In this document: in pieces, positions 46,593 to 57,153 of the stretch
Position numbering within the stretch: the first letter of the stretch is position 1
Layout of the letters: each line of letters starts with the position of its first letter
Source of the DNA: Leucocoprinus leucothites
Taxonomy: Eukaryota; Basidiomycota; Agaricomycetes; Agaricales; Agaricaceae
Assembly (NCBI GenBank): GCA_013368445.1
Contig: JAACJO010000019.1
Coordinates: 434,001-498,000 of the forward strand
Direction of reading: 5' to 3'
Length of the DNA: 64,000 bases
Program-made: the position numbers and the translations under genes
Notes under the pieces: generated by a model
The model's database searches: none
Seen by the model: only the letters and a program-made list of their open reading frames with translations
What the model was told of the DNA's origin: nothing

Positions 46593-49433
46593 ATGGATAC
46601 ACAGTACAAGTTCCGAGTCCTCATCATCGGAAGGGCAAATGCTGGCAAGACATCTATCTTACAGAGAGTCTGCGACACTATGGAAAGTCCAGTTATTTAC
46701 AGGCAAAGCGACTGGGAGGAAGAGCAGGTAGGGTATCTAAGTGTTGTAAACTCTGCTAGTTTGGGCTAACCACCTGACTAGGGTCCAAAACTCGACCCGT
46801 CCATGAATGTTGGTGATATAGTACCATTTGTTGGTTACTACTGATCCTTGAGCCAGTGTGGTGAACACGAGATTGAGGACGAAATCATTTTCTCCAGTCA
46901 TGACGGTTATGTTTTTCATGATTCCCATGGATTTGAGGAGGGGGTTGAAGAGGAATTGAGGATTGTGCAGAACTTTGTGCAAAAGAAGTCTACAGAAGAG
47001 CAATTGGAAAATAGATTACATGCAATATGGTTCGGAGTTCGGAGTGTTTACAATTGCGACTACTGATGGTCATATTTCAAGGTACTGCATCCCCATGGAT
47101 AACCAATGGCCGGAGCTTGAGTTGAAGCATTTCAAAGATATCTGTCCTGATCAAAATGGTGTGTCAGTATGAAGCATTGCAATAAAGATTAACTCATGAC
47201 CTTGAAGTTCCTGTTATTGTGGTGTTCACGGAATGTGATCAATTCAAGTGGGACATGGAGATGGATTTGGAGGACAGGGATGTCAATGAGCTGCAGGCCA
47301 TGTCTAAGACACAGTTTCAGGAGAACTACCTCTGCCACCTTGATGCTGGAGCAAAGTATGTGCGATTAGAAAGTAAGTTGAGGATTTTTTAAATAGATGT
47401 ATGCTGATGCTTGTTGGTCAGGGATGCACAAGCCAGATGGATGCTGCAAGAGCCTTATTGAAGAGACAGCAAGAGCATTGACACAAGATGTGGTCAACTT
47501 CATGCTTGTAGCAGTGCAGAAGAGCAATCTGGAATTGAGTATCAAGCTAGCTGTTGAACAGTGAGTATGCTTACATAAGAGATGTGGAGTATTATGTGAT
47601 ATTCCCCCAATGCAGTACATATCCATATTTAGAGAGTTCAATGGGAAATATTGTGGAGAAATGTCTGAGGCCATTCCCATATATCTTGGTGGGTGCATCT
47701 GCTCACTCATGTGCCCCAGCTGATATTGCCTGTCCTCCCCTCTCCAGTTGGTGAGTCCCTCTGCTTGTTTGCTCACTTGCCCCTGCTGATGTCACTCATC
47801 CTGCTCTTGCTAGCCTGTGAGGGGGTCTGTTTATTTATTCTGGATTTGCCCCTGCTAACATCACCCATCCTCCACTCTCCAGCCTATGAGTGTCTCTGCT
47901 TGTTTGCTTTAAATTTGCCTCTACTGATGTTGCTCATCACCTACTCTCCAGAATGTGAGTGCCTCTATTTGCTTGCTCTAGACTTGCCTCTGCTGATGTT
48001 GCCCATCCACTGCTCTCTAGCCTGTGAGTGCCACTGCTTAATTGCTCTGGATTTGTCTGGGCTGACATTGTCCATCTACTGTTCTCTAGTCTGTAAGTGC
48101 CTCTACTTGCTTGTTCTGGATTTGCCTAGGCTGACATTGTTGTTCCTCCACTCTTCAGTCAGTGAGTACATCTACTTGCTTGCTCTAGATTTGCCCTACT
48201 GATGTTGCCCATTGCCTACTCTCAAGAATGTGAGTGCCTCTGTTTGCTTGCTCTATATTTGCCCCTACTGATGTTGCCCATCCTCTGCTCTCCAGCTGGT
48301 AAGTGCCTCTGCTTGCCTGCTCTGGATTTGCCCCTGCTGATGTTGCCCATCCTCTGCTCTCTAGCTGGTGAGTGCCTCTATTTGCTTACTCTAGATTTTC
48401 CTGGGCTGACATTGTCACTTCTCCACTCTCCAGTCAGTGAGTGCTTCTACTTGCTTGCTCTGAATCTGCCCTACTGATGTTGCTCATTGCCTACTCTTAA
48501 GAATATGAGTGCCTCTGTTTGCTTGCTTTGGATTTGCCTCTGCTGATATTGCCCATCTTCTGCTTTTCAGCTTGTGAGTGCCTCTGCTTGCTTGCTCTAG
48601 ATTTTCCCCTACTGATGTTGCCCATCCTCTGCTCTCCAGAAAGTGAGTGCCTCTGCTTACTTGCTCTGGATTTGCCCCTGCTGATGTTCCCAATTTTCTG
48701 CTCTCTAGGATGTGAGTGTCTCTGCTTGCTTGCTCTAGATTTGCCCCTGCTAATGTTCCCAATTCTCTGCTCTCCAGGACGTGAGTGCCTCTGCTTGCTT
48801 GCTCTGGATTTGCCCCTGCTGATGTTGCCTATTCTCTGCTCTCCAGGATGTGAGTGCCTCTACTTGCTTGCCATAGATTTGCCCCTGCTAATATTCCCAA
48901 TTCTCTGCTCCCTAGCCTATCTGTGCATCCACTTGTTCACTTGTTTTGCTCTTGCTGAATTCAATATCCAGTGCAACATATTATATCAATGTCAATCACC
49001 AAACAGGTATCACTCTTATATAAAGTCATATCCTCAATCTGCTAATATCTATATCTTCCTAGTTTTCTGGAACTACTGGATTTCATCTTATGATTGGTAT
49101 TTCTGTTTACTCCCCTCAATGCACCTTTTAACTTTGATGTAGCTATTATCATTCTTTTGAAGCAAGCTATTCCTTTATGTTCTTCTGGCTTTTCAGGCCA
49201 GGATACTCTATCCTATGCAGGTTTAGTCTTCCAGGAGTTGAATATTGGATCTAAAATCAGACAACACTTTAACATACCTCTCCAAGACTATTCTGTTAAG
49301 GATTATGTGGACTTTATTATGGGTGTTACAGTTGGTCTACTCTTACTCTATCAAGATAAAATCTAAAATTATTTCTAGCTCTGATCTTCATGCTAGTCTT
49401 ATTAAACTTGGAATAAAGTGGGGTAAAAAATGA
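46593..49433 (+). CDS. G-domain (P-loop GTPase) gene containing a tandem intron array
   Basis: Exons: 46,593-46,727; 46,782-46,808; 46,857-47,029; 47,082-47,158; 47,208-47,372; 47,422-47,560; 47,616-47,688; then micro-exons in the array; 48,972-49,006; 49,063-about 49,330; last exon about 49,372-49,433. Phases agree throughout. G1 is GRANAGKTS (residues 14-22), G3 is HDSHGFE, followed by HAIWYCIPMD, and G4 is TECDQ. These define a GTPase related to AIG1/septin-like P-loop proteins common in agaricomycetes; the C-terminal part (DTLSYAGLVFQELNIG) is typical too. One in-frame TGA near 49,091 (perhaps from TGG) may make this allele non-functional, or lies in an unrecognised intron. Confidence 0.72.
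47689..48971 (+). repeat. Tandem array of 19 intron-like units with 3-nt micro-exons
   Basis: Unit donors lie at 47,689, 47,751, 47,817, 47,886, 47,955, 48,024, 48,093, 48,162, 48,230, 48,299, 48,368, 48,437, 48,505, 48,574, 48,643, 48,712, 48,781, 48,850 and 48,919; the period is 69 bp (68 in two units, 62 and 66 in the first two). Each unit begins GTGAGT or GTAAGT (exceptions: GTGGGT at 47,689, GTGAGG at 47,817, ATGAGT at 47,886 and 48,505, ATCTGT at 48,919), has a branch-type CTGAY or CTAAY about 26-29 nt before the end (CTGAA in the last), and ends in NAG; then three bases (ttg, cct, aat, tct, tca, ctg, ctt, aaa, gat, gac) precede the next donor. The array is in the sense strand of the GTPase gene, entered and left in phase 0. 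Confidence 0.9.
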
Positions 49434-49527
49434 TAAATGAAATAAATAGTTGATTGAATCTAAGAATCATCTAGAATTAGGTTGAAATAAGAGACTATGA
49501 CAAGGACAATATCTTCCTGACTGTGGA

Positions 49528-50224
49528 TGTTATAAACATTGATTTGATTGATACCCACTGTGACTTAATCATCTTAGATGCCAACACAGCCACATGGTCC
49601 GAAGCTGTGGTTCTTGATTGGGAAGAGTATGTTAGTAAGTTTGATGTGGAAGAAGAATGATTCAATGTCGACTGGGATGAGTATAACTGGACAGATGTCA
49701 TTAGGAGGATCAGAAGGAATAGTTTTGCTGTTTGATTGTTATAGACTAATACAATTGATAAACAGACAATGATGGTTTTAAGGACATCGTGTTTGGATTG
49801 GAACTATTCGATATCTAACTATGATAGCTGTTACATTGGCAGACAGATATGTATTTATCAGAATTGTGATAGTGATTTCAGAATTGTAGTTGTAGTTTCA
49901 TAGTTTGATATCATTTCATTTAGTTAGTATTTAAAGACTTTGTATTTGGAAGATTAAATGCAAGTTTAATCTTTCCTTTGTTTCCTGGACTACTTGTGTT
50001 TACTCGCCCTGACTGGAATTCACTTGTATCATTGTTGTTGTCTCAAACCTTACACTACCTTAGACTTATCTCAAGTCTTCTTGGCCTTCTCTTATTGAGC
50101 TTTTGAGAATACTCAAGCTTATGAATTGAAGTAGGTTAAAGACCAGTTAGCCGCTGTCTTACATAACCCAATCACGTGTTGTGACACGTGATGTTACTAG
50201 GCGCTCTGACTGTAAATCTTAACA
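49528..50224 (+). repeat. Solo LTR, family L3
   Basis: A 697 bp LTR, TGTTATAAAC to CTTAACA, with a perfect 5 bp target duplication gtgga (49,523-49,527 and 50,225-50,229). It lies 94 bp downstream of the GTPase gene stop. Its U3 end has the conserved reading frame described for this family, here with one stop (TGA near 49,658). Confidence 0.95.
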
Positions 50225-51298
50225 GTGGATTTTTATTTTACTACAGCTGGTTCTGCTTTGGATGTGCAACTTATGGTGAGCATATGTATGTCAGAAATTG
50301 CCAAAAGCCATTATATTGCTATAGGAGCATCAGAATAGTGATATAAGCTCATTAATTTAGTAACCAAAGGTTATAACTGGGCAAATACTGTAACAATATT
50401 ATACTCGGGGTTACTATAACTATCTAGGAAATTATTACAGGATCAGGGATATCGTCACTAGTGTTATAGTGATGCTGGCCTGGTCCTAAGCTGGCACAAT
50501 AAGTATCAACTTGATTTTATCAAAGGGGACTCCTTCTTGGTAAGCAACAAAGTCACTTACTAAGTCAGAGTTATAATACAGTGATTATAAGAGTAAGACT
50601 TCAGTAATTGAGATTTTAAGGGACTTAAGTTTCAATTCAACTTTGTAGATAAAGGCTCATATTGAGTCTCCATCTAACCAAGGAGAAACAATTTTTCTCC
50701 TTGGTAGATATCAACAGCTTATATATGATACAAGTCTGTATCTATTATTAACTAGGGTCAAGGGCTTCTAATGAAAGAAGAGAAGCATACAGCTTTCTTA
50801 ATGCTAATTAAACTATATAAGACATGATCTGTCAAAGAAGCTTTAGAAGTTCTTCTTTGATCATCGGACTAGATCACAAGGTAAGTCCAAATATAGCGTA
50901 GCTGTATTTAACAATCACATGTTGTCAAAAGGTAAATAAAACCAAACAAGACTAAACAAGTCATAATGAGACAAAGTAAATGAGTCCAAATAAAATAAGA
51001 AAATACAAGAACAAATATATGAAAACATAATTGTGATATTACTTAAGTAAAGCTAATATCGACTTCATATTGTAAAGGAAACAAATGCTAGATATAATCA
51101 ATATACATACCTGTTCAAGAAAAATGCTCAAAGCATATTGAGATATAATACTACTATATCTGAGATATTATTGACAAAGGTTCCATTGAGTTAGAATTTA
51201 TCAAGGGCACAAACAACCCTGTTGATATTCTAACAAAAAACCTCAGTTCAATTCTCTTCAATAAATTTGTTCTTTCCTTGGGTATTGAATTTCTTTAG
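50225..51298 (+). pseudogene. Ty1/Copia RNase H fragment, split by an L1 LTR
   Basis: After the LTR at 50,462-51,108, the plus strand reads VQEKCSKHIEI, two stops among YYYI and DIIDKG, then SIELEFIKGTNNPVDILTKN and LSLGIEFL with a stop at 51,298. This is the hallmark C-terminal RNase H block of Copia Pol (KHIDIRYHFI...ADILTK). A few upstream codons (GISSL) lie just left of the LTR, and 50,225-50,461 is probably more RNase H, too decayed to read. A purine-rich stretch and the Copia LTR follow. Confidence 0.78.
50462..51108 (-). repeat. LTR, family L1, inserted in the Copia relic
   Basis: A ~647 bp minus-strand copy of the L1 LTR. The 3' end on that strand is intact (ATAACA at 50,462), but the 5' terminal bases are lost near 51,108. 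No clean target duplication can be read. Confidence 0.85.
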
Positions 51299-51373
51299 TA
51301 CTTTATAGCTGCTTCTCTTAGTACTTTCACAGTCGCTTTTATGCATACTCCCACTATTTTGAGTAAGGAGGAG

Positions 51374-51667
51374 TGTTGAATCACATGCATGTCTATATGC
51401 TACTATTAGTGTTCACTCTCAATTATGTCATATGCATTCTATGATTAGATACTACTATGTTCATGCACTGATACTTTGTGTGGATAATACATGTTTTACT
51501 ATACATTTTACTTGTACCCTTTACCACCTCAAAACCATGGTGTAATGTTCTTCTTATGGTAGTAACAATACAGACATTTTAGTATAAATACTTTGTATTT
51601 TCTGCAATATTCTACAGTCAATTCTACTCTCTCAGTCACAACTCTACTACTAAAACAACCCATAACA
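51374..51667 (+). repeat. Probable Copia 3' LTR
   Basis: A 294 bp stretch beginning TGTTGAATCA directly after a purine tract (gagtaaggaggag) and ending CATAACA, with a TATA-like box near 51,590. The start is well supported by the tract and the upstream RNase H; the end is inferred from the terminal inverted bases. Confidence 0.6.
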
Positions 51668-53430
51668 GTTAGCTGCCTAGCAAAGTAAGTCATCAACTAC
51701 ATTATCTACCTTCACTGCTACACTCTCCGTTGCTGCTTTGACATCCATTTCTATTCTTAGATCCTTATGACTCATTCTTCTAGTATATAAATCTTGTACC
51801 TACACTGTAGTACCTCATGCTTTACTAACTCGTTCTTCTTCCCTTTGCTCTCTCATCACTTTCAAGTCCTTACACACTTGTCACAGCCTGAGTTCCAGCT
51901 TAGGTCATAACAACCATTGCAGTCATACAGTCCTCTTCTCCAATCATAGAAGATTCTCCACCAGAAGAAAGCTACACCAACCCTACTCAAGCTATTTGTA
52001 CCTTCCAACTCTATGATACCTCCTTCACTGAAGCTAGGGTCACTCCCCACAAAGATTCACTCAACACTGTCCAATTTGACTTATTCAGAGAGGACTAGAC
52101 TACTCTCCTATTTCTTAAACACATGCTGCTCCACCACTCATACAAGTTTTTTTACCCATGCCTTTGGCATGGGGGCTGTGTTATGTTTAATCTGAGTTTC
52201 AAAATTAAGAATAATTCCTAAATTCTTTGCCTGTGTCTTGGGTGCAGGGGAAAGGTTTTCTATGTAAATCTTAATTTGTGAGATCTTTGGCCTTCCTGCG
52301 CCTAAATCTATGTCAAGTGCCTGTGTATGTAAGGCAGGTATGTAGCTTTATTTTATTTTATTTTAAACTTATCAAGTGCTTAAGTGCTGGTATACAATCT
52401 GATCCTTTTTAAAATACATTTTGATTTTTAAGTATAGGCAAGCCACTCCCATTTCCCATGCTTATCACATGTCTAAGCACCTGTGCACATGCAATATTAA
52501 GTCTGAATTTTGAACTTGAATAAACCTAAGGTAGAAGCTCTGTCCTCTCCCTATACCTCCAAATTTAATTGGTTTGTGAGATCACTGACCCTCCCATACC
52601 CAAGTCTATTGACATGCCCATGCCTGTGCCCATGCTTGAGTGGTGTATGGACTTTGATCTACTTTCTTGTCCTTATCAAGCATTTAAGCACCCACCTGTG
52701 CACATTGTACATTAGAGCATAGCTATTCATATTTATCACATAAATTTATCTCCAACTCAAATACTCATGAAAAAATTTACAGTAATTGACTGCTCTTATA
52801 TACACCATCACTCATTTGTATGCTGCCCTTTTCTTGGCAATATTAGCTGTTTTCCATGGGGTTTTTTGGTGTTCTCATGTTACAGAGGCCATCCAGATAG
52901 GTTCCCAACAAAAAAAATGCTCAGCAATGTATTTCTTCATATGGAGTCAGTTGTTCTCTAAGTTTTTCATGATTCCCCAAATATTATAAAGTAAATTCCT
53001 GACCCAGGCATGTACTTAAAGCCACAATATTTGGCTTTATGAATTATATCCAATGTGTTGATTGTATGGGCAAAATTTGGTAACTATTGGGGTTCTACTC
53101 CATTGTCAAGATTAGAATCCTTGTTTTAAGGTCACCCATACATGGAACATGACATCACTTAACCCATTTTTAGCAGGTGCAGCAGTATGACAGGAGCTGT
53201 TGTTACAGTATACAGATGACTTAGTTTTGTTTAAATAGACATTTCAACAACTTCTGCCTCATTGATATTCAATGTACTGTAGGATCCTTAATTCAAAAAG
53301 CAGAGGTTGTAGCTGTGACTAAAAAATAGGTTTGATCATGAAAAGCAACAGGCCTGGGGACCATGACCAACCAAAAGTGTTGATAGAAATTGTGAATAGG
53401 ATTGAGATTTGATTACCTAGAGATTGTGCC
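51668..53430. other. No supported gene; relic repeat DNA
   Basis: AT-rich sequence with only short ORFs. A stretch at about 52,779-53,305 is inverted relative to about 54,205-54,388 (shared acagtaattga and gatccttaattcaaaaagca motifs), suggesting the remains of a foldback or inverted-repeat element. Short phrases such as cctgtgcacatgc recur (52,480, 52,690, 54,490). Confidence 0.4.
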
Positions 53431-53990
53431 TGTCATGAGCTGATCCCCAAGAATAGCTGACAGTTCGAACTTGGTATTATTTTCATGAACTCTTATCTGC
53501 TTTCACATATCAGTTGCTTTGGTTTTTATCGGTCTTTTCCTTCAGACTTATTCTGACATCTTCCATTTTATTAATTCATACTACCTTGTCAAAATTTTCT
53601 GACAACCATTTAATAGTAAATTTTATATCTTCTAGCCTTGTAAAATTTGCAGACTCCACTTTGATTATTTCTCCATTTACTACCTTGCTTGTTTTCCTTA
53701 TCCGATCCTATATTCTGCATTGTATATAAGTAGCACAATTTTGTACTTGAGTTTCTCAGTCTGATAATCAACTTAGTGATATGCTAGTTTTACCTCTGCT
53801 CTCTATTCGTCCTCTGCTCTCTTCCCTTGTCTGAAATCCAGGTCAAGCATCAGTAGTTGGCACAACACATAAGTTGAGGCCACGACCTGCTCCCATGCTC
53901 GACAACCGACTTCTGTCTTATCTCTGTCCCACCTCTGCCCATCTGGTCCTGAATGTTGGCTCCCTACCTATAGTGTTTACGCACTTAACA
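53431..53990 (+). repeat. Solo LTR, family L4
   Basis: A 560 bp LTR, TGTCATGAGC to CACTTAACA, with a perfect 5 bp target duplication gtgcc (53,426-53,430 and 53,991-53,995). It is related to the E1 LTR: both have TATATAAG followed about 33-35 nt later by AGTCTGATAAT (53,758-53,768). Confidence 0.92.
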
Positions 53991-54909
53991 GTGCCAAGAA
54001 ATGGGCAGAATTGGCTATGACAGGTGTGTAAAGGGTAGACAAAAACAGAGAGGGTGTTGGAATCAGGAAGCAATCTGAGAGGGAAAGGCAGCAATGTGTT
54101 TTTACTCAAATAAAATTCTGTGACATTTTGGTCCCACTGTGAAAAGCAGGGCAAATTTTGGGCATGACTCCAAGATGACCAAACACCAAAATGGCTTTTT
54201 GTGATGTGACTTGCTTTTTGAATTAAGGATCTTACAGTACCAACTTATGAAGGGATTTTTTATCTCAATGCATTTGTAATGATATATTCTACACATATGC
54301 AAGTTTTTGCAGCAAAAAAGTAAAATTTGGACTTGAAACAGCCAAGGAGAAATTGGGCATACATAAGAACAATCAATTACTGTAATCACTACATGTGGAT
54401 AAGACTCCCCTTTTTTCCATGCATATAACACCTACTGTAAGTGGGTGTGATATCTAATGTGTGTGGTTTTCCATGCCTAAGAGCCTGTGTGCATGCACAA
54501 TAGCCTAGAGCCTCCATCAGCCCAATTGATGACTTTCTCGCAGTTGATGCGTAAATAAGCGCTCATTGATGCATTCTGATCCAGCCATCAGTAAGCTTCT
54601 TGTCTTGTGCTTGATGCATGCACATTTCACCCTTCAGAACCCATTTTCTTGTGTTCAAATGTGACTTTAGGGCTAGAAAGCATATAAATTACCCACCACT
54701 GGTTACTGTGCAGTGTCCATCAGTGTTTCAACATCAGCAGCAGCCATTTGGACTGTGGAAGGCCTCATCACTTACTTTCCCATGCCCATAAGTGACATAG
54801 CACTTACAGTGAGAAAGGGTCCAGGCTGCTGACATAACCCATGGAAACTTGAGTGCTTGCCCAGGTATAGTATTTACAGGACAACTTTTGCTGACCTTTT
54901 GCTGACCAA

Positions 54910-56004
54910 TTCTGACTAAGCTTACAAATCCTTCCCCTATGTCCCATTCTTTATAGATTCCTTCGAATGTCACACTGACTCACTTTACCAAACTATCAAA
55001 TCACCTGTCATCAGGAAGATCATGTCAGTGGCTGAACAAGCCCTTCATGCTTTCCCAAAGGCTCCAGATCTAAGTGAGCCTAGTGAGACTCAATAAGGAT
55101 CTGAACTCCCTGATCTCCAGTACCTGGATGGACCCAATGATGGAACCAATGGAGTTCCCTCTGAACTTCCTAATGTGACTCAATCTGACATCCCTTAGAG
55201 AGCAGAACAGACTGGAACATCTAATAATGGATTATAATTGCCACAAACAGAATCCAACTCAGTTCCTACCCCCAAAGTTCCTACACTGAGAGACTACTGC
55301 TCAATCTGTAGGGTCAATGGTCATTTCATGGACCAATGTGAATGTTACACCTGCAACTACTGCTGACACTCAGCCCCTGCACACCTCAGGCACTACTGCT
55401 TCCTCAACAAACACCAAGCCTGTACTACTCAAGAGTTCACACAAGTCCTCCAACAATGAGCTGTTTCAAAGTTCCCACAATTGCACCTCTTCCCACTCAC
55501 TGCATTTATCAATGGAGTCTCTGATCAAGAATGACAATGGCTCAAACCTATCCTTGCCCACAAACATCCATCCCAAGTATTTAGACCCAGAGACCTCCCC
55601 TTACCTTCTTCCCAAACCTCTCCAACTCAAGAAATCTACCTGATCCAACCCATTCAATGTCAATGACAAAGGCAAAATGAAGTTGTCCTCCATGTGGGAC
55701 TCAACTCAATAGACACAAGTAGAACATGGATTCTACCACCCCATTCTCCAGCTCATCCAACTCCTGACACCTGACATACACATTACAAAATGCCTCACCC
55801 TTGACCTCATATCCAACACCACCTCAGACCCCAACAAGTCTCAGATGGAGGTTATGATCACCAGGACACTTATGGAGAAGAGTATGATATGACCCCTATG
55901 ATGACATTGCCTGGGCCAACATCACCAGGAAGTACTATGAAGACTACTGAACGAGTTTTGGATGAAGACATTGATGAGGACATCAAGTCTTACAAAAGGG
56001 ATAA
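54910..56004 (+). pseudogene. E4 third-ORF remnant with zinc knuckle, upstream of the 3' LTR
   Basis: The plus strand gives, with several stops, a Ser/Pro/Thr-rich sequence, then a knuckle YCSICRVNGHFMDQC (C-x2-C-x4-H-x4-C) followed by CYTCNYC near 55,290-55,370, a Pro-rich middle, and an acidic end (LDEDIDEDIKSY) at 55,990. Layout and knuckles match the third ORF of the L1-family elements. The frame continues without a break into the LTR. No gag or pol of this element is present upstream within the window. Confidence 0.6.
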
Positions 56005-56702
56005 TGTTATAAACATCAACCTGATTGACACCCACTGTGACTTGATTGTTCTAGATGCCAACACAGCCACCCAGTCCAAAGCAACCCTACTTGATTGGGA
56101 GGAATACATTGGAAGGTTTGACATAGAAGAAGAAAGATTTGATGTTGATTGGGATGAGTACAATTGGACAGATGTCATCAGAAGGATAAGAAGGAATGGT
56201 TTCACAGTTTGATTCAGAATGGACTAACAAGATAGATGAACAGACAATGATTGTTTTATGGACATCATGTTTGGGTCTGAACAATTGGATATCTAACTAT
56301 GATAGCTGTTATATCAGTGGACAGATTAGTATTTATCAGAATTGTGATTGCGATATTGAACTTGTAGTTATAGTTTTGTAGTTTGATATTGTTTTCACTA
56401 TTTAGTATTTAAGGACCTTATATTAGGAAGATTAAACTTATGTTTAATCTTTCCTTTGTTTCCCAGAATACTTGTGTCTACTTGCCTTGCCTTGAATTCA
56501 CTAGTATCATTATTGCTGTCTCGAACCTCATGCTACCTTTGACTTACCTTAAGTCATCTTGGCCTTTTCTTACTGGACTTTCAAGAATACTCAAGCTCTT
56601 TAATTGAAGTAGGTTAAAGACCAGTTAGCCACTGTTTTACATAACCCAATCATGTGTTGTGACATGTGACATTACTAGGCACTCTCACTGTAAATCTTAA
56701 CA
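56005..56702 (+). repeat. 3' LTR of E4 (family L3)
   Basis: A 698 bp LTR, TGTTATAAAC to CTTAACA, preceded by a purine tract (aaaagggataa). It is unlike the two solo L3 LTRs in that internal sequence lies directly upstream, so it is the 3' LTR of a truncated element. Its first ~207 bases extend the preceding ORF to TGA at 56,210-56,212. Confidence 0.88.
56006..56212 (+). CDS. LTR-encoded peptide (U3 end of family L3)
   Basis: About 68 codons starting with VININLIDTHCDLIVLD and ending at TGA 56,212, rich in acidic residues and Trp (DWEEYIGRFDIEEE, DEYNWTDVIRRIRRN). The same frame, same length and same stop position are kept in the L3 LTRs at 49,528 and 31,874 with mostly third-position differences and no indels. 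It is in frame with the E4 third ORF, so it is probably the C-terminus of that protein. Function unknown. Confidence 0.6.
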   Translation, partial: VININLIDTHCDLIVLDANTATQSKATLLDWEEYIGRFDIEEERFDVDWDEYNWTDVIRRIRRNGFTV

Positions 56703-57153
56703 CACAGTTTTGCATGATTTTTTGTGCAAAATAAAGCATGAACAAGGCCTCTTCTTGTTTCCAAGAACAGATTTTTTCTCAGTGCTTTGAGAAATTTGTG
56801 GGATGTGTTTTACCCCAGATCACACCTTCAGCTCAACAATTGATAAGGACCTCTCTCCCAATATCAAACAGCAAGACAGCTATAACTAGGATAGAAGTAT
56901 AGGAATATTATGTAGCAACCTCTGTGCAAAATTTGGCTATAATACATACATCAAATCCTGAGATATCCATCAAAGACTATTTGGATGTACAGTTGTAGCT
57001 GTGAGTATGACAGCATCTGATGCTCAGACATAATACTTCACTTCTGCTGCCTCTGTCACATGAGCAAGGTCCAATACTTGTAGTAAACTTCAAGAATATA
57101 TGTAAAGTTGTTCTGACTCTCTATTCTGACATGTCCTCAGCCTGCTTCACATA
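56703..57153. other. Intervening sequence, no gene recognised
   Basis: AT-rich, only short ORFs. The Tc1-type element inserted at its right end, so this sequence continues at 58,747; it may be the upstream part of the decayed pogo-type element there. Confidence 0.4.

Noticed and set aside
47689..48971. CRISPR-like array
   Set aside because: Units are contiguous with no unique spacers, the repeat unit is 69 bp, and the surroundings are clearly eukaryotic.
47693..49142. Long Leu/Cys-rich ORFs with 23-residue repeats (and a hydrophilic minus-strand counterpart at 48,484-48,762) across the tandem array
   Set aside because: They arise because 69 is a multiple of 3. Their frame is not that of the preceding exon, two one-base losses break them, and the conserved positions are splice motifs rather than codons.
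54001..54022. Alternative right end of the solo LTR at ...TATGACA (54,022)
   Set aside because: It pairs with TGTCAT but gives no target duplication, whereas ending at 53,990 gives a perfect gtgcc duplication.
52440..54520. A complete foldback transposon
   Set aside because: Only parts of the arms can be aligned in inverted orientation, and no terminal repeats with target duplication were found, so only a relic is noted.
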